Of a stretch of DNA of 64,000 bases, positions 1 through 8,928 are shown piece by piece. Position numbers and translations under genes: made by a program. Below the pieces are notes generated by a model. The model was not told the DNA's origin. It made no database searches and saw only the letters and a list, made by a program, of their open reading frames with translations. The DNA is from Brevundimonas sp. (lineage in GTDB: Bacteria > Pseudomonadota > Alphaproteobacteria > Caulobacterales > Caulobacteraceae): the NCBI RefSeq assembly GCF_027484365.1, contig NZ_JAIXTC010000016.1, positions 32,040 through 96,039 of the forward strand, given 5' to 3'. Numbering within the stretch: position 1 is the first letter of the stretch; each line of letters starts with the position of its first letter.

Positions 1-166
1 TCTGCGCTTCCCCGAACGGACGGTCGTGTCGGAGCAGACCTTCACGGTCAGCCAGCCGGCGGGCCAGAACCGGGTGTCCGCGATCGTCGAGGCCTATGAC
101 GTGGCGACGCGGGACGTCAATGCGCAGATCGTCGCCTGGACCGACGCCAACGCGGCGACCAACTGA
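1..166 (+). CDS. C-terminal fragment of an ABC-type transport auxiliary lipoprotein (PqiC/ABC_trans_aux-like)
   Basis: Frame 2 reads LRFPERTVVSEQTFTVSQPAGQNRVSAIVEAYDVATRDVNAQIVAWTDANAATN*; open at the window edge; resembles the C-terminus of ABC auxiliary lipoproteins. Confidence 0.6.
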   Translation, partial: LRFPERTVVSEQTFTVSQPAGQNRVSAIVEAYDVATRDVNAQIVAWTDANAATN

Positions 167-256
167 CGCCATCGGGGGCAGGCTCCGGGTCGGGCGGGCG
201 CGTGAGCGACGTCGTCGTCAGAACCATGCAGCGGTTCCGGCCCAAACGATCGCAGG

Positions 257-1492
257 CTAGGCGGCCATGGCTGGAGCCGCCATACGCGGCGTCGAGCGGG
301 CCTCGAGTTCGGCGCGACGGCTCAGAGCGGCGGACACTTCGCGACCGGCGACCTCAACACGATCTGCCAGGGCGGATGTGGCGTTCGACAGACGGACGCG
401 GTCCGGCCTGACCTTTTTCGCCTTCTTGCCCGACAGGCCGAGGGCGTCCTGCCAGTCCGCGCGCCAGGCTTCCACCCCGTCGCAGACCGCCTTGAGCGCC
501 GCAGGCGTTCGGCAGTCGGCGTTCTGGGCCGCCCGCATCAGGGGCAGGCGGCCGATGGCGGTGGCGCGCAGGGTCTCGAGCGCGGCCAGTCGCGTCTCCA
601 GCGGATGGGGCAGGGAGGTGACGGGGGCGAGCGAAGGGACGGGTTCAGGCTCGCTCTGAAGTCCGGTCTCGGCCGGGGGGGCGATTTCGCGTTCCGGCCC
701 GTCCGCGGCTTCGGTTGCGATCGCCACGACTTCGTCGGGTTCGGAGGCCTCCGTCGGAACAGCGACGCCGGCTGCTTCGACCGCCTCGGACTGGACCACC
801 GCGGGCGGGACGGTTTCGGCTTCGGACTGGGCATCGGAGAGGGTCGCAGTGTCCAGCGGCTCGCCGACGCTGTTTTCTTCAAGGGCATGCAGGGCTTCGG
901 CGTCGGCCTGGGCCTCGATCGCTTCGTGAGCCGCCTCGACAGGGGCGGGGGCGACGACCGCCTCAACCGGTGCGCCGGCTTCGGCGACCGATGCGGGGGC
1001 TTCGTTGGCCAGCCAGCCGCGGGCGGCTGCGATATGTGCGTCCAGTTCCGCTATGGCGTCGCGGGTCTCGGACCAGAGGCTTTCCAGAGCCGTTTCCTTG
1101 CGGGCGAGGGCGGCGGCGCGGTCTCCGATTTCGCCGGCGGACTGGCTTACGGCGGCGGCGGCGGCGGCGTAGCCCGTGCGGAAGGCCTTCAGCCTCCGGG
1201 TCCGGCTGTCGAACAGGCCGGCAAGGCCTCCGCGCGGCGTCAGGCGGGCGGGGTCGAGGCCGGCGACACGGTCGCGGATGTGATCCAGCAGCAGGCGGCA
1301 TTCACCGAGGTCGCCGGAGCGAGTCTCGGCCAGGGCGCGGTCGTTCAGGGCGGCGAGGGCGGCGCGGGCGGTCTCGCCGAATGCAGCGCAGGTCTCGGGC
1401 TCGTCGACGATTGTGTATCGGATCGCCGCCACGCGCGCAGGATCCGGCTTCGGCGCACCGCCCGGCGGACTGATCGACCCCGCAACACCCAT
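257..1492 (-). CDS. TelA-like (toxic anion resistance family) protein with a long Ala/Glu/Pro-rich insert
   Basis: 411 aa ORF; segments LLLDHIRDRVAGLDPARL...LFDSRTRRLKAFRTGY and LETRLAALETLRATAIGRLPLMRAAQNADCRTPAAL...WRADWQDALG resemble the TelA N- and C-terminal halves. Confidence 0.55.
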   Translation of the reverse strand: MGVAGSISPPGGAPKPDPARVAAIRYTIVDEPETCAAFGETARAALAALNDRALAETRSGDLGECRLLLDHIRDRVAGLDPARLTPRGGLAGLFDSRTRRLKAFRTGYAAAAAAVSQSAGEIGDRAAALARKETALESLWSETRDAIAELDAHIAAARGWLANEAPASVAEAGAPVEAVVAPAPVEAAHEAIEAQADAEALHALEENSVGEPLDTATLSDAQSEAETVPPAVVQSEAVEAAGVAVPTEASEPDEVVAIATEAADGPEREIAPPAETGLQSEPEPVPSLAPVTSLPHPLETRLAALETLRATAIGRLPLMRAAQNADCRTPAALKAVCDGVEAWRADWQDALGLSGKKAKKVRPDRVRLSNATSALADRVEVAGREVSAALSRRAELEARSTPRMAAPAMAA

Positions 1493-1535
1493 GTCACCCT
1501 CCGTCTCGCGTCCCGATGGACGCGCCCCGGATTAA

Positions 1536-2195
1536 CTATGCCGCAGCTTTGAGGGATTGGGAAACCGTGTAGGTCGCTTCGGTCTTTGCGGCGACTTCCT
1601 CGAGCGTCACGCCGTCCGCCAGCTCGATCAGTTCAAGGCCCGCGCCGTCCGGCTTGACGTCGAAGACGGCGAGGTCGGTGATGATGCGGCTGACCACGCC
1701 CGTGCCGGTCAGGGGCAGGCTGCATGCCTTGAGCACCTTGGACTGGCCGTGCTTGTTGGCGTGTTCCATGACCACGACGACGCGCTTGACGCCCGCGACC
1801 AGGTCCATGGCGCCGCCCATGCCCTTCACCAGCTTGCCCGGGATCATCCAGTTGGCGATGTCGCCGTTCTCGGCCACTTCCATGGCGCCGAGGATCGACA
1901 GGTTGATGTGGCCGCCCCGGATCATGGCGAAGCTGTCGGCCGAGGAGAAATAGCTGCTCTCGGGGATCTCCGTGATCGTCTGCTTGCCGGCGTTGATCAG
2001 GTCGGCGTCGACGTCCTCGTCATAGGGGAAGGGGCCCATGCCGAGCATGCCGTTCTCGGACTGGAGGGTGACCTCCATCCCGGCCGGAATGTAGTTGGCG
2101 ACCAAAGTCGGGATGCCGATGCCGAGGTTCACATAGAAGCCGTCCTGCAGTTCCTGGGCGGCGCGTTCGGCGAGCTGTTCGCGGGTGCGGGGCAT
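1536..2195 (-). CDS. scoB: 3-oxoacid CoA-transferase subunit B
   Basis: 219 aa; [40 protein letters not shown] are typical of CoA transferase family I subunit B. Confidence 0.93.
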   Translation of the reverse strand: MPRTREQLAERAAQELQDGFYVNLGIGIPTLVANYIPAGMEVTLQSENGMLGMGPFPYDEDVDADLINAGKQTITEIPESSYFSSADSFAMIRGGHINLSILGAMEVAENGDIANWMIPGKLVKGMGGAMDLVAGVKRVVVVMEHANKHGQSKVLKACSLPLTGTGVVSRIITDLAVFDVKPDGAGLELIELADGVTLEEVAAKTEATYTVSQSLKAAA

Positions 2196-2602
2196 CAGAG
2201 TTCTCCGGAAGAGGGCAGGGGGCTGACGCCCCGGTCGGCGAAGACGCGTTTGGCGACGCGCAGGGCATTGGTGGCGGCGGGGAAGCCCGCGTAGATGGCG
2301 ACCTGCATCAGGGCCTCGACGATCTCGCGCGGGGTGATCCCGACCGAGAGGGCGCCGTTGATGTGGCCCTTCAACTGGTCGACCGGATGGCCGAGGCCGG
2401 CGAGGATGCCGAGGGTGACGAACTGGCGGCTTTTCGGATCGAGGCCCGGCCGGCTCATCATCTCGCCGTAGCCGAACTCCACCATCATGTCGGCGAAGTC
2501 GGGGGCGATGGGCGCCATGCCCTTGCGCAGGGCCGCTTCGAGCCCCGGATCCAGGGTCGCCATATAGGCCGCGCCCCGTTCGGCGCGTTCGGCGTCAGGC
2601 AT
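2195..2602 (-). CDS. carboxymuconolactone decarboxylase (CMD/AhpD-like) family protein
   Basis: 135 aa; [60 protein letters not shown] is characteristic of CMD; overlaps both neighbours. Confidence 0.9.
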   Translation of the reverse strand: MPDAERAERGAAYMATLDPGLEAALRKGMAPIAPDFADMMVEFGYGEMMSRPGLDPKSRQFVTLGILAGLGHPVDQLKGHINGALSVGITPREIVEALMQVAIYAGFPAATNALRVAKRVFADRGVSPLPSSGEL

Positions 2603-3299
2603 CGGCGTGCTGGCGGATGGTGCGCTGTTCGATCCGCTTCTCGAACGTACCCTTGATGATGCGATCGACGTAGACGCCCGGGGTGTGGATGTTGTCCGGG
2701 TCGAGGGAACCGACGGGGACGATCTCCTCCACCTCGACCACGGTGACCTTGCCGGCCGTGGCCATCATCGGGTTGAAGTTGCGCGCGGTCTTGCGGAAGA
2801 CGAGGTTGCCGCGCTCGTCGGCCTTCCAGGCCTTGACGATGGCCAGGTCGGCGACGAGGCCGGTCTCCATGACGTAGTCCCGGCCGTCGAAATTGCGAAC
2901 CTCCTTGCCCTCGGCGACCAGGGTGCCGACGCCGGTGGCGGTGAAGAAGGCCGGGATGCCGGCACCGCCCGCGCGGATCCGCTCGGCCAGGGTGCCCTGC
3001 GGGTTGAACTCGAGTTGCAGCTCGCCGGCCAGGTACTGGCGTTCGAACTCCTTGTTCTCGCCGACATAGGACGAGATCATTTTCGCGATCTGGCGCGTCT
3101 CCAGAAGCTGGCCGAGGCCGAAGCCGTCCACGCCCGCGTTATTGGAGATGACGGTCAGACCCTTCACGCCCGAGGCCTTCAGACCGGCGATCAGGTTCTC
3201 CGGGATGCCGCACAGGCCGAAGCCGCCGGACATGACGGTCATGCCGTCGAACGTCAGGCCCTCGAGCGCCGCAGCGGCGTCGGTGAAGATCTTGCGCAT
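2595..3299 (-). CDS. scoA: 3-oxoacid CoA-transferase subunit A
   Basis: 234 aa; [20 protein letters not shown]...[14 protein letters not shown] typical of subunit A. Confidence 0.93.
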   Translation of the reverse strand: MRKIFTDAAAALEGLTFDGMTVMSGGFGLCGIPENLIAGLKASGVKGLTVISNNAGVDGFGLGQLLETRQIAKMISSYVGENKEFERQYLAGELQLEFNPQGTLAERIRAGGAGIPAFFTATGVGTLVAEGKEVRNFDGRDYVMETGLVADLAIVKAWKADERGNLVFRKTARNFNPMMATAGKVTVVEVEEIVPVGSLDPDNIHTPGVYVDRIIKGTFEKRIEQRTIRQHADA

Positions 3300-3525
3300 C
3301 GCTTCCTCGTTTTATTTCACCGACAGATGAATATCGGTGGCTTTGACGCTCCTTACGGCGGTCGGGGCGCGGGGGCAAGGTAGCGAGGTGACGCGCGGAG
3401 CGCCAACGTTAACCGGGCAGACGGGCTGCCTGACGATTTCCGACGCGCGTCGGGTCCACGGTTGTGGTCAGGGCATCAATGATCTTTGATGCCCTGGGGG
3501 CGAGGGGTCCCGGGGGGAAGATGTG

Positions 3526-4071
3526 ATGCGGATCATTCTGGCGCTGGGCGCACTGGCGATCATCGGCCTGTCTGGCTGCGTCGAGGATCCCTATGGCTAT
3601 GGCGGCGGCTATGGGCCGGGCCCGGCCTATGGCGGTGGAGGCTACGGCAGCGGAAACTACGGCGGCGGCAATGGCGCGCCTGACCCGAGCGCCCGGGCCA
3701 ACTATGGCGAGGAGTATCTGGAATCCGGGTTCGACGACGATCCCTATACCGTCCAGGTGACGTCCGGCGGCGATATCGATGCGTCGAGCCTCGGCGGAGA
3801 GTGCGTGGGCATGATCTCGCGGGCACCGGACTTCCAGCTGACCTATGACGCCGGCAGCCTGCCTCTGACGTTCGGGGTGTCGAGCTACCAGGACGCGACC
3901 CTGGTCATCAACGGTCCGGACGGCAGCTGGTACTGCGACGACGATTCGGGCGGCGGGACGGATCCGGAGGTCAGCTTCTACCGGCCGCAATCGGGCGTGT
4001 ATGATGTCTGGGTCGGCGCGTTCGACGGCGACGGCGGAGACGCGGAACTGTTCATCACCGAGCTTCAGTGA
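3526..4071 (+). CDS. Secreted lipoprotein with Gly/Tyr-rich N-terminus and one WYCDDDSG-type repeat domain
   Basis: Lipobox-like LSGC after the signal peptide; domain shared with the following gene; ATG at 3526 inside track ORF 3523-4071. Confidence 0.75.
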   Translation: MRIILALGALAIIGLSGCVEDPYGYGGGYGPGPAYGGGGYGSGNYGGGNGAPDPSARANYGEEYLESGFDDDPYTVQVTSGGDIDASSLGGECVGMISRAPDFQLTYDAGSLPLTFGVSSYQDATLVINGPDGSWYCDDDSGGGTDPEVSFYRPQSGVYDVWVGAFDGDGGDAELFITELQ

Positions 4072-4220
4072 TCCGGCAGTTGTCTTTGACCAGGGGATGA
4101 TATCTGATCCGCCACCGTGGCGGATCGCGCGCCTCATTCATTTTGACGAAGACGTCCCGCACGGGCGGGATGACATTATGGCGAGTACGGGCGACGGGCG
4201 TCGCCCAGGGGAGACAGGTT

Positions 4221-5180
4221 ATGAAGACGGGCTTTCGGTTTGCCTTGATGATCGGCGCCGCTCTGGCGCTGTCGGCGGGCGCATCTGTCGCGGCGCCGCA
4301 GAGCGGACAAAAGGGTCAGAAGGGCCAGACTCCGTCGGTCGACATCAGCCAGAACCCCACCTTCGGCTCGGCCAGGCTGAGTTCCGGTTTCACGCCCGAT
4401 CCTTACCGCGTCGACATCTATTCCGGTGGTCCCGTCGACGCCACGACGGTGGCCAACGGCTGCGTCGGCATGGTCGCCGCCGCTCCGGACTTCGAACTGT
4501 CCTATAGCGCGGGCAGCCTGCCGCTGATCTTCGGCGTCACCAGCGACAATGACACGACCCTGGTCATCAACGGCCCGAACGGGCGGTGGTATTGCGACGA
4601 CGACAGCGGCGACGGCACCAACCCGCTGATGTCGATCCCCGATCCGCAATCGGGCGTGTACGACGTGTTCGTCGGCGCCTTTGGCGGCAACGGCGGGTCG
4701 GCGCAGCTGTACATCACCGAGCTGAGCGGCAACGCCGGCGGTGGCGGCGGTGATCGGAGCAATTATGCCGGCGCGGTCGACCCTTTCGAGGCGGCCAACT
4801 ATGGCACGGTGACGCTGAGCGCCGGCTTCACGCCCGACCCGCAAAGAATCTCCATGCGCGCCGGCGGCAGCATCGACGCCCAGAACATCGCTTCGCACTG
4901 CCGGGGCTTCGTCACGCGCGCGCCGGACGTCGAGCTGAGCTACAGCGCCGGCAGTCTGCCTCTGATCCTCAGCGTGGAGAGCACCAGCGACACGACCCTG
5001 GTCGTCAACTCGCCCGATGGTCTCTGGTACTGCGACGATGACAGCGGCAACAGCGGATCCAATCCGTCGCTGCGCATCGAAAATCCGGCGAGCGGCACCT
5101 ACGACATCTGGGTCGGCACCTACAGCTCGGGCATGAGCCAGCCGGCGCGGCTGGATATCAGTGAGCTCTATTCCAACTAG
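4221..5180 (+). CDS. Secreted protein with two tandem WYCDDDSG-type repeat domains
   Basis: ATG at 4221 (MKTGFRFALMIGAALALSAGASVAAP signal peptide) in frame with the track ORF; two internal repeats homologous to the gene at 3526. Confidence 0.75.
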   Translation: MKTGFRFALMIGAALALSAGASVAAPQSGQKGQKGQTPSVDISQNPTFGSARLSSGFTPDPYRVDIYSGGPVDATTVANGCVGMVAAAPDFELSYSAGSLPLIFGVTSDNDTTLVINGPNGRWYCDDDSGDGTNPLMSIPDPQSGVYDVFVGAFGGNGGSAQLYITELSGNAGGGGGDRSNYAGAVDPFEAANYGTVTLSAGFTPDPQRISMRAGGSIDAQNIASHCRGFVTRAPDVELSYSAGSLPLILSVESTSDTTLVVNSPDGLWYCDDDSGNSGSNPSLRIENPASGTYDIWVGTYSSGMSQPARLDISELYSN

Positions 5181-5265
5181 CCCTTATTCCTCGTGTGTGA
5201 CGGGTGCGGCATGGCGGCGTCGACGGCAGCCGGGCTATAGGAAGGCCTGAGTTTTCCCGGTCAGG

Positions 5266-6156
5266 GTGGAACGTTTGCGCGCGGGCATCAATGCAGTGAC
5301 GGCGGCCCTCGTCATCGGGGTCCTGATCGGTCTGGCGCTTACGCCGGACGGTCGCAGCTGGCTGCGCCGCCCGACCCTGATGCTGGGTGGAGCGGCCAAT
5401 GCCTCCGCCGGCCCCCCTACGACGTCGGTTTCACCCGCGGCCCTGCCGGTAACGGCGGCTGCGGCGCCGATCCTGACACCCCTCGCCGCGATGGCCGCCA
5501 GCGGACATCTGAGGATCGGGGTGTTCGGAGATTCCATGGCCGACGGCCTGTGGACGAGCCTCTATCGCGAGATGCGCGACCAGCCGGGTGTGACGGTGAC
5601 CCGGTTCAGCGAGGTTTCCACAGGGCTCAGCCGCTACGACTACGTCGACATCCAGGCCAAGACAGCGCGCCAGATCGCCGAACAGCCGGTCGATGCGGCG
5701 GTGATCCTGTTCGGCACCAACGACGCCCAGGGCATCAGCATCGACGGCGAGATCCACGACTTCGGCACCGACGGCTGGAAGGCCGCCTATGCCAGGCGGG
5801 TCGACGACCTGGTGGCGCTGCTGCGGGGCCGCAACATCGCCGTCTACTGGGTCGGCTTGCCGGCGATGAAACGCGCCGGCTTCGACGCGAAGATGATGCT
5901 GATCAACGAGGTCGTGTCTGCGCGGATGCAGGCCCTCGGCGTCCCCTGGCTCGAGACCGAGAGCCTCACCCAGAACGCCGAGGGCGAATACGACGCCTAC
6001 CTGCCAGAGACTGGCACAGGACGCCGGCGGCTGATGCGGGCCAATGACGGGATCCACATGTCGACGGCCGGCTATCAGCGGATCACCGAGCCGGTCGCCG
6101 CGCGGCTGAAGCGGGATGCGGGACTGGCCAGCCCGGTCGCAGACCCGGCGACGTGA
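5266..6156 (+). CDS. SGNH/GDSL hydrolase family protein (DUF459-like)
   Basis: GVFGDSMADGLW, ILFGTNDAQG and DGIHMSTAGY blocks; GTG start. Confidence 0.8.
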   Translation: MERLRAGINAVTAALVIGVLIGLALTPDGRSWLRRPTLMLGGAANASAGPPTTSVSPAALPVTAAAAPILTPLAAMAASGHLRIGVFGDSMADGLWTSLYREMRDQPGVTVTRFSEVSTGLSRYDYVDIQAKTARQIAEQPVDAAVILFGTNDAQGISIDGEIHDFGTDGWKAAYARRVDDLVALLRGRNIAVYWVGLPAMKRAGFDAKMMLINEVVSARMQALGVPWLETESLTQNAEGEYDAYLPETGTGRRRLMRANDGIHMSTAGYQRITEPVAARLKRDAGLASPVADPAT

Positions 6157-6959
6157 TCCGGGCAACCGCTCTCGTTTTCGGCCTGGCGCTGGCGGACTCT
6201 GCGGTCGCGCAGGAACGTCCCTATACCGCCCTGCCTTCGCCGGTCAGTGCGACCTGCCCCGGCGGGCTGTGTCAGCCGGAGGGTCTGCTCGCGTTCTTCG
6301 GCGCCATCGGGCAACGTCGACCTGTGACCATCGTCCAGTTCGGCGACAGCCACACGGCAGGGGGGGATATCACCCGGTCGCTGCTCTGGCGGTTGCAAAG
6401 CCGGTTCCAGGGCGTGCCGATCCGGCTTCAGGCCCATGGCGTGGTCGGGGCGACGCTGAACGGGATGGCCGGGCGGGAAGAGCTGTTCGACGACGGCGAG
6501 GCGCGACCGGACCTGGTCATTATCGCCTACGGCACCAACGAGGGGTTCGACGATCTGCTCGATCCGGGCACCTATGAGCGGCTGTTGCGGAGCCAGATCG
6601 AAAGGGTGCGGGAGACATCGCCGGGAACGGCCATCCTGATCCTGGGCGCGCCCGAGGCGATGCGCGGGGACGGAGGCGGGCGCTGTCCCGGCGATACGGA
6701 TCATCGCTGGAAGGCGCCGGAGATGCTCTCCGTGGTGCGGGACCTGCAGCATCGGGTTGCGGCGTCGACGGGCGTCGCGTTCTGGGACTGGAGGGGCCGC
6801 ATGGGAGGAGACTGTTCAGCCTTCGCCCTGACCCGGGGAGAGGCCCCGCTCATGCGCGGCGACCATGTTCATTTCACCGGCCCGGGCGGCGACTGGATCG
6901 GATCCCTGCTGGCCGCTGATATCCTGGCGGCATACGACCGGCGCGCAGGGGGGCGGTAG
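6153..6959 (+). CDS. SGNH/GDSL hydrolase family protein
   Basis: VQFGDSHTAGGD, IIAYGTNEGF and DHVHFTGPGG blocks; start overlaps the preceding stop. Confidence 0.8.
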   Translation: MIRATALVFGLALADSAVAQERPYTALPSPVSATCPGGLCQPEGLLAFFGAIGQRRPVTIVQFGDSHTAGGDITRSLLWRLQSRFQGVPIRLQAHGVVGATLNGMAGREELFDDGEARPDLVIIAYGTNEGFDDLLDPGTYERLLRSQIERVRETSPGTAILILGAPEAMRGDGGGRCPGDTDHRWKAPEMLSVVRDLQHRVAASTGVAFWDWRGRMGGDCSAFALTRGEAPLMRGDHVHFTGPGGDWIGSLLAADILAAYDRRAGGR

Positions 6960-8363
6960 GTGCTCTTTCCGACGCTGGCGTTCGGCGTGTTCTTCCTGTT
7001 CGTCTATTTCACCGCCTGGTCGCTGGATCGCGACAATGGGCGGCGCAAGCTGTTCCTGCTGCTGGCCAGCTGGTTCTTCTACGCCCAGTGGGACTGGCGG
7101 TTCGTCGCCCTGCTGATCGCCTCCGCTGTCCTGAACTGGGGCGTCGCGGTGCTGATCGCGCGGTCCGAGGAGCAGGAGCGGCGCAAATGGCTGGTCGGCC
7201 TCGGTGTCGCCTGCAACCTGCTGATCCTCGGCTTTTTCAAATACTACGGCTTCTTCGTCGAGCAGGCGGGCGACCTGCTCAACCGGTTCGGTTGGGAGCG
7301 GGACCTGCCGCTGCTGCAGATCGTCCTGCCCGTCGGGATCAGCTTCTTCACCTTCCAGGGCATCAGCTACGTCGTCGACGTGCATCGCGGGAAGACGCCG
7401 GTGGCGAAGTCCCTGCTGGACGTCATGCTGCTGATGAGTTTCTTCCCGCATCTGGTGGCCGGGCCGATCGTGCGGGCATCGGACCTGCTGCCGCAGTTCG
7501 ACCGCGCCCCGCGGCTGACGCGGGAGATGGCGACGCACGGCCTGTTGCTGATCTGCTGGGGCCTGTTCAAGAAGACGGTGATCGCGTCCGAGCTGTCGGT
7601 CCGGCTGGTCGATCCGGTCTTCTTCGACCCGACCGCCTACGGGACGCTGGACCTGCTGGCGGCGGTCTATGGCTATGCGGTCCAGATCTATTGCGACTTT
7701 TCGGCTTACTCAGACATGGCGATCGGGATCGCGGCCCTGCTCGGCTATTCCTTCCCGCGCAATTTCGACCAGCCGTATCGCGCCAGCTCGATGCAGGACT
7801 TCTGGCGGCGGTGGCATATCAGCCTGTCGAGCTGGCTGCGCGACTACCTCTATGTGCCGCTGGGGGGCGGCAGGAAGGGGCTGGTCCGGTCGTGCCTGAA
7901 CGTCTTCATCACCATGCTGCTGGGCGGGCTCTGGCACGGGGCGGCCTGGACCTTCGTGGCCTGGGGCGCGCTGCACGGCGGGGTGCAGGTGGTGGAGCGG
8001 CTGGGTCGATCGGTGCTTGGCGAGGGCAGGGGGCCGCCGGCCTGGCTCGGCGTGCTGGTCACCTTCCACATCGTTTGCCTCGGGTGGATCCTGTTCCGGG
8101 CCGAGACCTTCCCGATGGCGATGGAGGTGCTGACGGGTCTGGGCCGGTTCCAGGCGGCGACCCTGGTGACGCCCTTTTTGCTGACGTTGATCGTCGGCGG
8201 CCTGGCCATGCACTGGCTGCCGCCACGTGCTGCCGAGGGCCTCGCGACCTGGATGAAACCGGCCCCGTCCGTGACGATAGGTCTGCTGGTCGGCGCGGCC
8301 ATCCTGCTGGTCGAGGCCGTGCGACCGGACGGCGTGGCGCCCTTCATCTATTTCCAGTTCTGA
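6960..8363 (+). CDS. MBOAT family O-acyltransferase (AlgI-like)
   Basis: 467 aa multi-spanning protein; VGISFFTFQGISYVVDV, MQDFWRRWHISLSSWLRDYLYVPLGG, LLGGLWHGAAWTF are MBOAT signatures. Confidence 0.95.
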   Translation: MLFPTLAFGVFFLFVYFTAWSLDRDNGRRKLFLLLASWFFYAQWDWRFVALLIASAVLNWGVAVLIARSEEQERRKWLVGLGVACNLLILGFFKYYGFFVEQAGDLLNRFGWERDLPLLQIVLPVGISFFTFQGISYVVDVHRGKTPVAKSLLDVMLLMSFFPHLVAGPIVRASDLLPQFDRAPRLTREMATHGLLLICWGLFKKTVIASELSVRLVDPVFFDPTAYGTLDLLAAVYGYAVQIYCDFSAYSDMAIGIAALLGYSFPRNFDQPYRASSMQDFWRRWHISLSSWLRDYLYVPLGGGRKGLVRSCLNVFITMLLGGLWHGAAWTFVAWGALHGGVQVVERLGRSVLGEGRGPPAWLGVLVTFHIVCLGWILFRAETFPMAMEVLTGLGRFQAATLVTPFLLTLIVGGLAMHWLPPRAAEGLATWMKPAPSVTIGLLVGAAILLVEAVRPDGVAPFIYFQF

Positions 8364-8373
8364 GGGAGGCGAT

Positions 8374-8928
8374 ATGAGCGACCATCCCGACGATCCGGAA
8401 ATCCCGCTGGCGCCCTTCCCGACGGCCATCCCGGCCAATCCCTTTCCGCCGCTGGAGGGGGAAGTCGAGCCCTGGCTCGATGACCCGGTCGAGGACGTCG
8501 GGCAGGATTCGCCCGTCCCGGATGCAAGGGGCGACCGGATCGAAGCCGCGGACGCGTCTGACCGGCCGACCGCGCCGGAGCCCGTGAACCGGCTGCTGGC
8601 CCTGGGGCGTTTCGCCTTTCCGCCGGGAGAGCCGCCGGACGAGGAAGGCGTCGCCGCGCGCGACCGTCGCTGGACCAGCCGGATCCTTCTACTGGCGACC
8701 GTCTTTCTGCTGATCTTCAACTCCGTGTCGATCCAGAACTGGTCGCGCCAGCAGGCGCCGGGCTGGGTCACGACGACCGTGCGGCGGCTGGCCGATGTCT
8801 GGGCCGAACAGATCGCCCAGCTGGGCACCGATCAGCCGAGACAGGCCGTCCGTGACAGCTACGAGGCGGCGCGGGACGCGGAGTGGGCGGGAAACCCCGA
8901 CGCTAGAGGAAGCCCAGGCCCCGGGTGA
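8374..8928 (+). CDS. Hypothetical single-TM protein of the O-acylation cluster
   Basis: Follows MBOAT by 10 nt; TM segment ILLLATVFLLIFNSVSIQNW; tail overlaps the convergent DUF1501 gene. Confidence 0.6.
   Translation: MSDHPDDPEIPLAPFPTAIPANPFPPLEGEVEPWLDDPVEDVGQDSPVPDARGDRIEAADASDRPTAPEPVNRLLALGRFAFPPGEPPDEEGVAARDRRWTSRILLLATVFLLIFNSVSIQNWSRQQAPGWVTTTVRRLADVWAEQIAQLGTDQPRQAVRDSYEAARDAEWAGNPDARGSPGPG

Noticed and set aside
3409-4137. 242-aa minus-strand ORF (and 88-aa ORF at 3560-3826)
   Set aside because: Antisense to the repeat-domain lipoprotein gene; compositionally a mirror ORF
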